In this document: positions 14,494 to 21,976 of the stretch, one piece after another | How positions within the stretch are numbered: position 1 is the first letter of the stretch | Layout of the letters: each line of letters starts with the position of its first letter | Source of the DNA: Prevotellaceae bacterium UBA6974 | Lineage (GTDB): Bacteria; Bacteroidota; Bacteroidia; Bacteroidales; Bacteroidaceae | Assembly: GCA_002450165.1 (NCBI GenBank) | Contig: DJYQ01000043.1 | Location: 1 to 21,976, forward strand | Direction of reading: 5' to 3' | DNA length: 21,976 bases | The notes under the pieces: model-generated | What the model saw: the letters and a program-made list of their open reading frames with translations, nothing else | Database searches by the model: none | What the model was told of the DNA's origin: nothing | Position numbers and translations under genes: made by a program

Positions 14494-17316
14494 ATGAGAG
14501 ACTACAATTTCAGCGAGATTGAAAAAAAATGGCAGGCACGATGGGTCCAGGACAAGACATACCACGTCATCGAGGACCCCAAGCGCCGCAAGTTCTATAT
14601 CCTCAACATGTTTCCCTATCCCAGCGGAGCAGGCCTGCACGTAGGACACCCCCTGGGATACATAGCCAGCGACATATACGCCCGCTTCAAGCGCCAGCAA
14701 GGCTTCAACGTACTCAACCCCATGGGTTACGATTCCTACGGACTGCCAGCCGAGCAATACGCAATACAGACAGGCCAGCATCCACAGAAGACCACATTCG
14801 AGAACATCGACCGCTATCGCAGCCAGCTGGACAAGATAGGCTTCAGCTTCGACTGGGACCGCGAGGTACGCACCTGCGACCCCGATTACTACAAGTGGAC
14901 ACAATGGGCATTCCAGAAAATGTTCAACTCCTATTTCGACCAGCAGCTGCAGAAAGCACAACCCATTGAGAAACTCATCGACCAGTTCAAGAGCCAAGGC
15001 ACCTGGCCCTCAGACCCCAAGGCACAGAACGACCTGCTGATGAAGCACCGCATCGCCTTCCTGGGCGAAACCATGGTCAACTGGTGCCCCAAACTGGGCA
15101 CCGTCCTGGCCAACGACGAAGTAGTCGAGGGAGTCAGCGTACGCGGCGGCTATCCCGTCGAGCAGAAGAAAATGCGCCAGTGGTGCCTGCGCATCAGCGC
15201 CTACAGCCAGCGTCTGCTGGACGGACTGGACACCATACAATGGAGCGATTCCATCAAGGAGACCCAGCGCAACTGGATAGGCCGCAGCGAGGGAACCGAG
15301 GTCGAATTCCACTATCTCTCCCCCGATGGCGATTCAGATGGCGGCACCTTCACCATCTTCACCACCCGAGCCGACACAATGTTCGGCGTTACCTTCATGG
15401 TACTCGCACCCGAGAGCGAACTCGTAGCCAAACTCACCACCCCCGCCCAGAAAGCCCAGGTGGACCAATATCTGGCATACGTCAAGAGCCGTACCGAGCG
15501 TGAGCGCATGATAGACCACACCGTCACAGGCGTATTCACAGGCTCCTATGCCATCAACCCCTTTACAGGCGAGAAAAACCCAATATGGATTAGCGAATAC
15601 GTACTGGCAGGCTACGGAACCGGAGCAATAATGGCAGTACCCGCACACGACAGCCGCGACTACGCCTTCGCCCGCCACTTCAACCTCCCCGTCATACCCC
15701 TTATCCAGGGAGCAGATGTCAGCACCGAATCCTACGATGCCAAGGAAGGCATTGTCATCAACTCACCCGCACAAGGCAAGACATCCGTCATGTACGACGG
15801 CGAGAGCCTCGTGCTCAACGGCCTTACCGTCCAGCAGGCAATAGCAGCCACCAAGCAATTTGTCCAAAAACACAACATAGGCCGCGTCAAAGTCAACTAC
15901 CGCCTGCGCGACGCCATCTTCAGCCGCCAGCGCTACTGGGGAGAACCCTTCCCCGTATATTACAAGAACGGCATAGCCACCATGATACCAGCCGAATGCC
16001 TTCCCGTCCGACTGCCACAGGTAGATAACTTCCTCCCAACCGAATCAGGCGAACCCCCACTGGGCAACGCACAACTATGGGCATGGGACGAAGCCAACAG
16101 ACAAATTGTGGACAAGTCCCTCATTGACGAAAAGACCGTTTTCCCCATCGAGCTATACACAATGCCCGGATTTGCCGGATCCAGCGCATACTACCTGCGC
16201 TACATGGACCCACACAACGACAAGGCCCTGCTCAGCCGACAAGCAGCTGAATATTGGCAAAACGTCGATCTCTACGTCGGAGGATCCGAGCACGCAACCG
16301 GCCACCTGATATACTCGCGCTTCTGGAACAAATTCCTCTTCGACCTCGGAGTCAGCACCCAAGACGAACCCTTCCACAAGCTCATCAACCAAGGCATGAT
16401 ACAGGGCCGCAGCAACTTCGTTTACCGCATCAAGGACACCAACACCTTCGTCTCACTCGGTCTCAAGGACCAATACGACACGACCCCCATACACGTTGAT
16501 GTCAATATCGTACGCAACGACATACTGGACACACAGGCCTTCCAGGCATGGCGCCCCGAGTACTCCGACGCCCAGTTCATACTCGAGGACGGCAAGTACG
16601 TCTGCGGCTGGGCAATCGAAAAGATGTCCAAGTCCATGTTCAACGTCGTCAACCCCGACATGATAGTCGAGCGCTACGGAGCAGACACCCTGCGACTATA
16701 CGAAATGTTCCTCGGCCCCGTCGAGCAATCCAAGCCATGGGATACAAACGGCATAGACGGCTGCCACCGGTTCCTCAGGAAACTCTGGCAACTGTTCTGG
16801 GACAAAGACGGCAACCTGCAGGTTCAGGACAACCACCCCACGGCAGAAAACCTCAAAACCCTGCACAAGCTCATTAAGAAAGTCACTGCTGACATCGAGA
16901 CATTCAGCTACAACACAGCCATCTCAGCCTTCATGGTAGCCACCACCGAACTCTCAAGCCAGCAATGCCGCAGCCGTCAGGTACTGGAACAACTCATATC
17001 ATTGATAGCCCCCTTTGCACCACACATTGCCGAGGAGCTATGGCACGCCATCGGTAACCAGACCACAGTCTGCGACGCCCCGTGGCCACAGTTTGACGAG
17101 AAATACCTCGTCGAGAGCAGCATACGCCTCGGCGTCCAGTTCAACGGCAAGGTACGCTTCGACATGCAGTTCCCCGCCGACGCCACCCCCCAGCAGATGA
17201 CCGATATGGCACTCTCAGCCCCCGAGGCAGCAAAATACCTCGACGGCATGCAGATAGTCAAGACCATAGCCATACCCAAGCGCATCGTAAACATCGTCGT
17301 CAAGCCACAGGCATGA
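14494..17316 (+). CDS. leuS: Leucyl-tRNA synthetase
   Basis: 940 residues, class Ia aminoacyl-tRNA synthetase charging tRNA-Leu in the cytoplasm. The ATP-binding HIGH motif is HVGH (49-52, in PYPSGAGLHVGHPLGY) and the KMSKS motif is exact at 710-714. The CP1 editing domain in the 230-430 region shows TRADTMFGVTF and GTGAIMAVPAHDSRDYAFA, which hydrolyse mischarged tRNA. The C-terminal anticodon-binding and tail regions are complete (ends IAIPKRIVNIVVKPQA). The gene is richer in GC at third positions than the left half of the window. It leads a co-directional run with two YitT genes and rdgB; the next start is 28 bp downstream. Confidence 0.98.
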   Translation: MRDYNFSEIEKKWQARWVQDKTYHVIEDPKRRKFYILNMFPYPSGAGLHVGHPLGYIASDIYARFKRQQGFNVLNPMGYDSYGLPAEQYAIQTGQHPQKTTFENIDRYRSQLDKIGFSFDWDREVRTCDPDYYKWTQWAFQKMFNSYFDQQLQKAQPIEKLIDQFKSQGTWPSDPKAQNDLLMKHRIAFLGETMVNWCPKLGTVLANDEVVEGVSVRGGYPVEQKKMRQWCLRISAYSQRLLDGLDTIQWSDSIKETQRNWIGRSEGTEVEFHYLSPDGDSDGGTFTIFTTRADTMFGVTFMVLAPESELVAKLTTPAQKAQVDQYLAYVKSRTERERMIDHTVTGVFTGSYAINPFTGEKNPIWISEYVLAGYGTGAIMAVPAHDSRDYAFARHFNLPVIPLIQGADVSTESYDAKEGIVINSPAQGKTSVMYDGESLVLNGLTVQQAIAATKQFVQKHNIGRVKVNYRLRDAIFSRQRYWGEPFPVYYKNGIATMIPAECLPVRLPQVDNFLPTESGEPPLGNAQLWAWDEANRQIVDKSLIDEKTVFPIELYTMPGFAGSSAYYLRYMDPHNDKALLSRQAAEYWQNVDLYVGGSEHATGHLIYSRFWNKFLFDLGVSTQDEPFHKLINQGMIQGRSNFVYRIKDTNTFVSLGLKDQYDTTPIHVDVNIVRNDILDTQAFQAWRPEYSDAQFILEDGKYVCGWAIEKMSKSMFNVVNPDMIVERYGADTLRLYEMFLGPVEQSKPWDTNGIDGCHRFLRKLWQLFWDKDGNLQVQDNHPTAENLKTLHKLIKKVTADIETFSYNTAISAFMVATTELSSQQCRSRQVLEQLISLIAPFAPHIAEELWHAIGNQTTVCDAPWPQFDEKYLVESSIRLGVQFNGKVRFDMQFPADATPQQMTDMALSAPEAAKYLDGMQIVKTIAIPKRIVNIVVKPQA

Positions 17317-17344
17317 ATACTGTCAGACTAAAGAATTCTGCTAT

Positions 17345-18295
17345 ATGACAAACAAGAGAATCCATCGCGAGGATATCAAGAGACACAAGGAAGATTTGAA
17401 ACGTCGTCTCCGCAACGCCCATATACTCGATTTCATCAAGGATATGGTATTCATCAACCTCGGCATGGGCGTCTATGGACTTGGCTGGGCCATCTTCATG
17501 CTGCCCAACAAGATAGTAACCGGCGGCGGAGCAGGCGTGGCAGCCATAGTACAATACGCAACCGGCTTCCCCATGCAGTACACACTGCTCATAGTCAACA
17601 GCATACTGCTGCTCATCGCCTGGTGGCAGCTCGGAAGCAAGTTCACCCTCAAGACCCTCTATGCCGTCCTCTCTCTCACCTTCTATCTTGACTTCTGCCA
17701 GAGGATTGTCGGCATGGACCCCGAACTTGCCCGAGGCATCCTGGGTGAACACCAGGAAGTAGCCATGTCCTGCATCCTGGGCGCCGTACTCAACGGCATA
17801 GGCATAGGCATGGTATTCATGAGCGGCGGCTGCAGCGGCGGCTGGGACATCGTAGCCAGCGTTGTCAACAAATACAGGAACGTATCCATAGGCCGCGTAC
17901 TCCTCTACCTCGACCTCATAGTCATAGGCAGCAGCTACTTCCTGTGGAACAGCTGGCAGACCGTTGTTTACGGCTACATCACCCTCGTCGTATATACCTT
18001 TGCCCTGGACGTCATGATAAACTCCAGCAAGCAAGACATCCAGTTCACTATATACACCAAGGAATACGATGAAATCGTCCAGGCAATACGGCAGAATACC
18101 GGTCACACCTGCACCCTAATGCACGGCGAGGGCGGATACAGTCACGAGACAGCCCGCGTCGTAGTTACCGTCGTCCATAAGAACGAACAGGTACACATGC
18201 TCCGTCTCATACGCGACACCGACCCCAATGCCTTTGTCACGTTCCACCGTGTCGAAGGCGCATTCGGCAAAGGCTTCAACGTAATCAAGGCATAA
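17345..18295 (+). CDS. YitT family membrane protein (DUF2179 C-terminus), paralog 1
   Basis: 316 residues. A charged N-terminal stretch of about 30 residues (Lys/Arg-rich) precedes five or six membrane segments of the YitT membrane domain (about 35-225), then a soluble DUF2179 domain (about 230-316, QFTIYTKEYDEIVQAI to FGKGFNVIKA). The family motif GGSTGGTD appears here as GGCSGGWD (161-168), with Cys and Trp replacing Ser/Thr and Thr. The paralog next door keeps the standard form. Function is unproven; relatives are inner-membrane proteins of unknown substrate. It lies 28 bp after leuS and probably shares its transcript. About 200 bp of repeats separate it from the second copy. Confidence 0.9.
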   Translation: MTNKRIHREDIKRHKEDLKRRLRNAHILDFIKDMVFINLGMGVYGLGWAIFMLPNKIVTGGGAGVAAIVQYATGFPMQYTLLIVNSILLLIAWWQLGSKFTLKTLYAVLSLTFYLDFCQRIVGMDPELARGILGEHQEVAMSCILGAVLNGIGIGMVFMSGGCSGGWDIVASVVNKYRNVSIGRVLLYLDLIVIGSSYFLWNSWQTVVYGYITLVVYTFALDVMINSSKQDIQFTIYTKEYDEIVQAIRQNTGHTCTLMHGEGGYSHETARVVVTVVHKNEQVHMLRLIRDTDPNAFVTFHRVEGAFGKGFNVIKA

Positions 18296-18297
18296 AA

Positions 18298-18507
18298 TGC
18301 ATTATGCATCATGAATCACGCAGTGTCAATTATGCATTAAGAATTATGAATTATGAATGCTGCGATTAAGCGAGAGCAATAATAAGCTTGCTTAATTATT
18401 GCCAAGCGTTAGCAGTATCGAAGCAAAGCTTCAATTATGAATGCTGCGATTAAGCAGTATCGAAGCATGGCTTTAATTATGAATTAAGAATTATGAATTA
18501 TGAATTA
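18298..18507 (+). repeat. Thirty in-phase heptads with interspersed repeat copies B and B2
   Basis: The whole gap between the two yitT genes keeps one 7-bp phase for 210 bp. Nine TGAATTA-like units run from 18298 to 18360, with CGCAGTG-TCAATTA embedded, possibly a remnant of the larger repeat. The 88-bp repeat copy B (18355-18442) differs from copy A at two bases. Directly behind is B2 (18439-18485), identical in layout but lacking exactly 42 bp between two AGC sites, which removes the large hairpin. Four TGAATTA/AGAATTA units close the array (18480-18507) and contain the start codon of the next gene. Confidence 0.9.
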
Positions 18508-19377
18508 AAGAACGTTTTCCGCCTGGCCAAGGACTACCTATACATCCTTCTTGGCCTCGTCATCTACGCAACAGGCTTTTCCTGCTTCATGCTGCCATAC
18601 GAGATTACCAGCGGCGGAGTCAGCGGTATTGCCGCCCTCATATATTACAGCACCGGATTCAATGCCGCCTACTCCTTCTTCATCATCAACATCCTGCTCA
18701 TGATACTTGCCTTCAAGACCATGGGCTGGCGCTACTGTGTGCGCACTCTGCTTGCCATTGTCACAATCACCCTCCTCATCGACTACGCACAGATACTGCT
18801 CAGGACCGACGGTCACATGATGCACATAGTAGGCGAGCAGAAATTCATGGCATGCGTCCTGGGCGGCTGCATGGAAGGCATAGGCCTGGGCCTGGTATTC
18901 CTTGCCGGAGGCAGTACCGGCGGCACCGACATCATAGCCTCGGCAATCAACAAGCACCACAGCATCTCACTCGGTCGCATACTGCTCGTCATGGACATAA
19001 TGATAGTATCCTGCAACTGGTTCATCATACACGACCTCGAGACACTCGTTGTCAGCTACTCGACCATGTTCATAGCCATGAATATGCTCGACTACGTCAT
19101 CAACGGAGCAAGGCAAAGCGTACAGTTCATAATCATAAGCACCAACTACCAGTCCATTGCAACACGCATCTGCAACGAGCTGTCCCGCGGCGTTACAGTT
19201 CTCGAAGGCCGTGGATGGTACAGCGGCGAACAGCGAAACGTACTGCTCGTGCTGGCCAAGAAATACGAACGCCGCGACATATACCGCCTGATACACAGCG
19301 AGGACCCCAAGGCCTTTGTGTCCATGTCCAATGTCGAGGGTGTGTTTGGCGAAGGATTCGAAAAAATCAAGAAATAA
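18493..19377 (+). CDS. YitT family membrane protein (DUF2179 C-terminus), paralog 2
   Basis: 294 residues with five or six membrane segments (about 12-205) and a C-terminal DUF2179 domain (about 208-294, VQFIIISTNYQSIATRI to FGEGFEKIKK). It has the standard motif GGSTGGTD at 139-146, followed by an INKHHSISLGRILLVMD segment closely parallel to paralog 1. The ATG at 18493 is formed by a heptamer unit (reading MNYEL). Neighbouring ATGs of the array at 18479 and 18500 are out of frame, and I see no other good start nearby. rdgB begins 12 bp after the stop, so these are likely co-transcribed. Substrate and role are unknown. Confidence 0.9.
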   Translation: MNYELKNVFRLAKDYLYILLGLVIYATGFSCFMLPYEITSGGVSGIAALIYYSTGFNAAYSFFIINILLMILAFKTMGWRYCVRTLLAIVTITLLIDYAQILLRTDGHMMHIVGEQKFMACVLGGCMEGIGLGLVFLAGGSTGGTDIIASAINKHHSISLGRILLVMDIMIVSCNWFIIHDLETLVVSYSTMFIAMNMLDYVINGARQSVQFIIISTNYQSIATRICNELSRGVTVLEGRGWYSGEQRNVLLVLAKKYERRDIYRLIHSEDPKAFVSMSNVEGVFGEGFEKIKK

Positions 19378-19389
19378 CAATACCACACT

Positions 19390-19983
19390 ATGCAGACACT
19401 GATAATGGCTACCAACAACGAGCACAAGCTGCGCGAGATACGTCAGATACTGGGTTCCAGATTCCAGGTCAAGGGCCTTGCCGACATAGGCTGCAATACC
19501 GATATTCCCGAGACCTCGGACACCCTTCAGGGCAACGCCCTGCAGAAGGCACGCTACGTAGCTGAGCATTTCGGTGTTGACTGTTTTGCCGACGACACAG
19601 GACTCGAGGTCGATGCCCTTGGCGGTGACCCCGGCATATACACAGCCCGTTACGGCAGTATCAACGGCTATGGCGACAGCCACGATGCAAATGCCAATAT
19701 CCGCTGCTTACTGGACAAACTCAGTGGCCAGACATGTCGCACCGCACGCTTCCGCACCGTCATAGCACTTGTCCGCGGTGGAAAGGAATACCTGTTCGAG
19801 GGTAGGGTAGAGGGTCGCATAGTCCAGCAGTTGCGCGGCACACAAGGCTTTGGCTACGACCCCGTATTCGAGGTCCAGGATACAGGCCTCACCTTTGCCG
19901 AGATGGGTCCGGAGGAAAAGAACCGCCTCTCACACCGTGGCCGCGCCACCGAAAAACTCGTCAGCTTCCTTACGTCGCAATGA
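19390..19983 (+). CDS. rdgB: Non-canonical purine NTP pyrophosphatase RdgB/HAM1
   Basis: 197 residues, the normal family length. The enzyme hydrolyses dITP, ITP and XTP to monophosphates and keeps deaminated purines out of DNA and RNA. The substrate-binding ATNNEHK is at 7-13, the metal-binding FADDTGLEVDAL with Asp68/Asp69 at 66-77, GFGYDPVF at 153-160 and SHRGRA at 181-186. All family signatures are intact. It ends a co-directional run behind the second YitT gene and converges on the small membrane-protein gene on the other strand. Confidence 0.97.
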   Translation: MQTLIMATNNEHKLREIRQILGSRFQVKGLADIGCNTDIPETSDTLQGNALQKARYVAEHFGVDCFADDTGLEVDALGGDPGIYTARYGSINGYGDSHDANANIRCLLDKLSGQTCRTARFRTVIALVRGGKEYLFEGRVEGRIVQQLRGTQGFGYDPVFEVQDTGLTFAEMGPEEKNRLSHRGRATEKLVSFLTSQ

Positions 19984-19992
19984 AAATGATGG

Positions 19993-20008
19993 CAGATATC
20001 AATATCTG
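19993..20008. terminator. Possible hairpin between convergent genes
   Basis: CAGATAT-CA-ATATCTG is a perfect 7-bp inverted repeat located 9 bp after the rdgB stop and 11 bp after the small ORF stop on the other strand. Position favours a bidirectional transcription end, but the stem is AT-rich and neither side has a U-tract. Confidence 0.25.
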
Positions 20009-20019
20009 ATATTCGGTTA

Positions 20020-20136
20020 TCACTTCACCGGAGCACACCAGTACAGAAACATCGCAGCAATCATCAGCACAGCGACAGCCATAGCCATCACCCCGTACAT
20101 CAGCTGCTGGTTAGACTTGCGTATATTATGTCTCAT
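20020..20136 (-). CDS. 38-residue single-pass membrane micro-protein
   Basis: ATG at 20136 to TGA at 20022-20020. The first 11 residues (MRHNIRKSNQQ) are polar and basic. Residues about 12-32 form one hydrophobic segment (LMYGVMAMAVAVLMIAAMF), and the tail is YWCAPVK. By the positive-inside rule the N-terminus would be cytoplasmic. The start lies 6 bp after the stop of the S41 protease, so it should be co-transcribed and perhaps translationally coupled to it. The codons form an open frame filling most of the gap to rdgB. No function is recognised. The tight placement and clean membrane-protein layout favour a real gene. Confidence 0.65.
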   Translation of the reverse strand: MRHNIRKSNQQLMYGVMAMAVAVLMIAAMFLYWCAPVK

Positions 20137-20142
20137 CACTAC

Positions 20143-21786
20143 TTACTTGTCCGAAACTTTTTTCAGTATATTCCTGTACCTATCCTCGTCGGCAATCAGC
20201 TTCAGAGCCTCGTGATACACCTTGTCACTCTTCAGCTGCTGGCACACATATCCCCCCTGATAATAATACCGGGTAGCTATCTCAGCCTCGATGAAAGGCA
20301 GAATTTTTGACTTGAAGCGCTTCAGGTCAGCCTCCAGGTTGGGTTCAAATTTCTTTTCCAGCGAATCCATCTCCGCCTTTGCAATTTCCAGGTAACCCTC
20401 CTGCTGTGCAATTTCCTTCAGGTACTTTATTGCATTGTCCGACCTGCGGTTATATGTAAACTTCTCGTCCGTCACATATTTGCAGAAATCCGCATACTCC
20501 TCATCCGTCAGCCGTATGCTCCCAGCCTCGGCAATCTGTGCATGCTTGTTGCGGTACCCTGTAATCCAGTCAAAGAAAGCATCGCTCTGTACCAGGTCAT
20601 AGACCATCGTAGGCAGGCTGTCAGGCTCGGCCGTTATATCCGGCTTTATGCCGCCGCCGTCACGCACCTCACGTCCTATGCGTGTGTAGAACACCTTCGT
20701 CAGGCTGTCAGGCGTAGTCTTCACCGTTCCGTCATGATTGTACTGATGTGCCTGTATGCAGCGTCCGCTGGGGATATAGTACCTTGCCGTCGTCAGCTTC
20801 ATCTGTCCCCTGTAAGGCACGTCGCGTATAGCCTGTACCAAACCCTTGCCAAAGGTCCTGTTGCCAATGATAACCGCCCTGTCCATATCCTGCAGGCTAC
20901 CGCTCACGATTTCGGATGCCGATGCTGAGTTCTGGTTGACCATCACCACAACAGGCATTATCGAATCCACCGGATCGGTTGTTGTCAGATACTCGTGGTT
21001 GGCAATTTTCTGCTTTCCCTTGGTATATACAACCTTCTGACCCTTCCCCACAAACAGGTTAACGATATCCACCGCCTCGTTTATAGCCCCCCCGGGGTTG
21101 TTCCGCAAGTCAAATATCAACTTCCTGCCACCCTGGTTCTTAATCTGCTCCAGGGCATGCCGCACCTCGCGTGCCGCACCGTCGGTAAAGCCCGTCAGTA
21201 TGATATATCCCGTCTCCTTGTCAGCCATTCCGTAATACGGCACCGCAGGCGTCTTGATGGTTGCGCGCGTAATGCGCACCGTCCTGGGCTTCTTCTCTCC
21301 CGGACGTTGGAATTTCAGCGAGAATGTCGTTCCAGCCTCACCGCGCAGCATCGTAGTCACCTTGGCAGGCAGCATACCCTTCACATCCTTACCGTCAATG
21401 GCAAGCAGTATGTCCCCCGCCCTCAGTCCAACCTTGTCGCTCGGTGTGTTCCTGTACGGCTCCGATATTGTTACCCTGTCATGCTTTTTGCTGAAACGTA
21501 TGATACTTCCTATACCCGCATACTTTCCCGTTGACATCTGCCTCAGTTCCTCGTCATCCGCAGGATAGTAAGCAGTGTACGGGTCAACCTTCATCAGCAT
21601 TCCGTCTATAGCCCACTGTATAGCAGTATCAGCGGCAATGGTATCTACATAGTACAGATCCAAAGCCTTGTATATCTCGTCAAAGATATCCAGGTTGCGC
21701 GCCACCTGCGAGCTATGATTCTCCCTCTGCGCATAAGCCGTGCCAAACACCAGCACCAAGCAAAATAACAATCCAATTCTCCTCAT
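20143..21786 (-). CDS. Exported S41 family C-terminal processing protease with PDZ domain
   Basis: 547 residues. The signal peptide is about 1-20 (MRRIGLLFCL to TAYAQ). A PDZ domain lies at about 80-170 (GIGSIIRF, DKVGLRAGDILLAIDGKDV). The S41 protease core has RNNPGGAINEAVD (228-240), catalytic Ser289 in NSASASE and catalytic Lys314 in TFGKGLVQ. Their 25-residue spacing equals that of the Ser/Lys dyad in known tail-specific proteases. A helical C-terminal extension of about 150 residues follows (LEKKFEPNLEADLKRFKSK). It probably trims periplasmic or envelope proteins from their C-termini. Its upstream side is a very long heptamer array, and a small membrane-protein gene follows 6 bp after its stop. 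Confidence 0.93.
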   Translation of the reverse strand: MRRIGLLFCLVLVFGTAYAQRENHSSQVARNLDIFDEIYKALDLYYVDTIAADTAIQWAIDGMLMKVDPYTAYYPADDEELRQMSTGKYAGIGSIIRFSKKHDRVTISEPYRNTPSDKVGLRAGDILLAIDGKDVKGMLPAKVTTMLRGEAGTTFSLKFQRPGEKKPRTVRITRATIKTPAVPYYGMADKETGYIILTGFTDGAAREVRHALEQIKNQGGRKLIFDLRNNPGGAINEAVDIVNLFVGKGQKVVYTKGKQKIANHEYLTTTDPVDSIMPVVVMVNQNSASASEIVSGSLQDMDRAVIIGNRTFGKGLVQAIRDVPYRGQMKLTTARYYIPSGRCIQAHQYNHDGTVKTTPDSLTKVFYTRIGREVRDGGGIKPDITAEPDSLPTMVYDLVQSDAFFDWITGYRNKHAQIAEAGSIRLTDEEYADFCKYVTDEKFTYNRRSDNAIKYLKEIAQQEGYLEIAKAEMDSLEKKFEPNLEADLKRFKSKILPFIEAEIATRYYYQGGYVCQQLKSDKVYHEALKLIADEDRYRNILKKVSDK

Positions 21787-21807
21787 AATATTATATTAAA
21801 TCCTAAA

Positions 21808-21976
21808 TCGTCCATCGTCCATCGTCCATCGTCCATCGTCCATCGTCCATTGTCCATTGTCCATCGTCCATTGTCCATTGTCCATTGTCCATTGTCCATT
21901 GTCCATTGTCCATCGTCCATCGTCCATTGTCCATCGTAAATCGTCCATTGTCCATCGTCCATCGTCCATCGTCCAT
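21808..21976. repeat. TYGTCCA heptamer array, 24 units, running off the window
   Basis: Twenty-four uninterrupted 7-bp units (21808-21975) plus one base. Fourteen have C and ten have T at position 2; all else is constant except one unit, TCGTAAA (21934-21940). The heptad before the array, TCCTAAA (21801-21807), is in the same phase. On the protease strand the unit reads TGGACRA and the array ends about 21 bp before the ATG of the S41 gene. It has no spacers and is not a CRISPR array. The end is not visible. Confidence 0.97.

Noticed and set aside
14440..14997. 185-residue open frame on - opposite the leuS start
   Set aside because: Antisense to conserved leuS codons including the HIGH region; no independent support.
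17300..18106. 268-residue open frame on - opposite the first yitT gene
   Set aside because: Antisense to a clear YitT protein, with low-complexity Ala/Tyr/Val-rich content typical of a shadow frame.
21808..21976. CRISPR array
   Set aside because: The units are 7 bp, directly adjacent and without spacers.

Overview
The window is a chromosomal segment of a Bacteroidota bacterium, most likely a Prevotella-like Bacteroidales. The grounds are a DUF4294 protein, leaders with little or no Shine-Dalgarno signal, a mutS promoter matching the Bacteroidota type (TTTG, 19 bp, TAnnTTTG-like), a secreted glycoside hydrolase ending in a dockerin-like repeat, and intergenic heptanucleotide arrays of a kind I associate with Prevotella. 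The species call is inference. No rRNA, tRNA, CRISPR array or complete insertion sequence was seen.

Layout. Left part, all on +: a DUF4294 exported protein overlapping a small SpoU/TrmH-type RNA methyltransferase (77-1257); an AT-rich gap with a perfect DnaA-box 9-mer (1258-1503); nadA (quinolinate synthase) followed after 6 bp by a CPA2 cation:proton antiporter (1504-4758); ychF (4794-5891); lgt (6023-6859). Centre: a large secreted GH2 beta-galactosidase-like enzyme with N-terminal lectin-like domains and a C-terminal dockerin-like repeat (6914-11212), then about 540 bp without a gene but full of structure: heptamers, an 11-bp tandem repeat, inverted repeats and a cloverleaf-like fold. Right part: mutS on - and leuS on + diverge from a shared promoter region. 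leuS is followed by two tandem YitT-family membrane proteins and rdgB. This run converges on an exported S41 C-terminal processing protease and a 38-residue membrane micro-protein, both on -.

Most genes are housekeeping: NAD synthesis, translation, lipoprotein maturation, mismatch repair and nucleotide-pool sanitation. The GH2 enzyme is the one accessory gene and has no SusC/SusD neighbours.

The most unusual content is intergenic. Several sequence-unrelated tandem repeats (TAATTCA/TGAATTA, TAAACNN, TYGTCCA) share a period of exactly 7 bp and sit at gene borders. They supply the possible start codons of lgt and the second yitT gene, the stop codons of lgt and GH2, and the last codons of the antiporter. 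An 88-bp hairpin-bearing interspersed repeat is embedded in these arrays and keeps the 7-bp phase: its repeat length is 84 bp and a deletion derivative is 42 bp. The whole yitT-yitT gap is 30 consecutive in-phase heptads.
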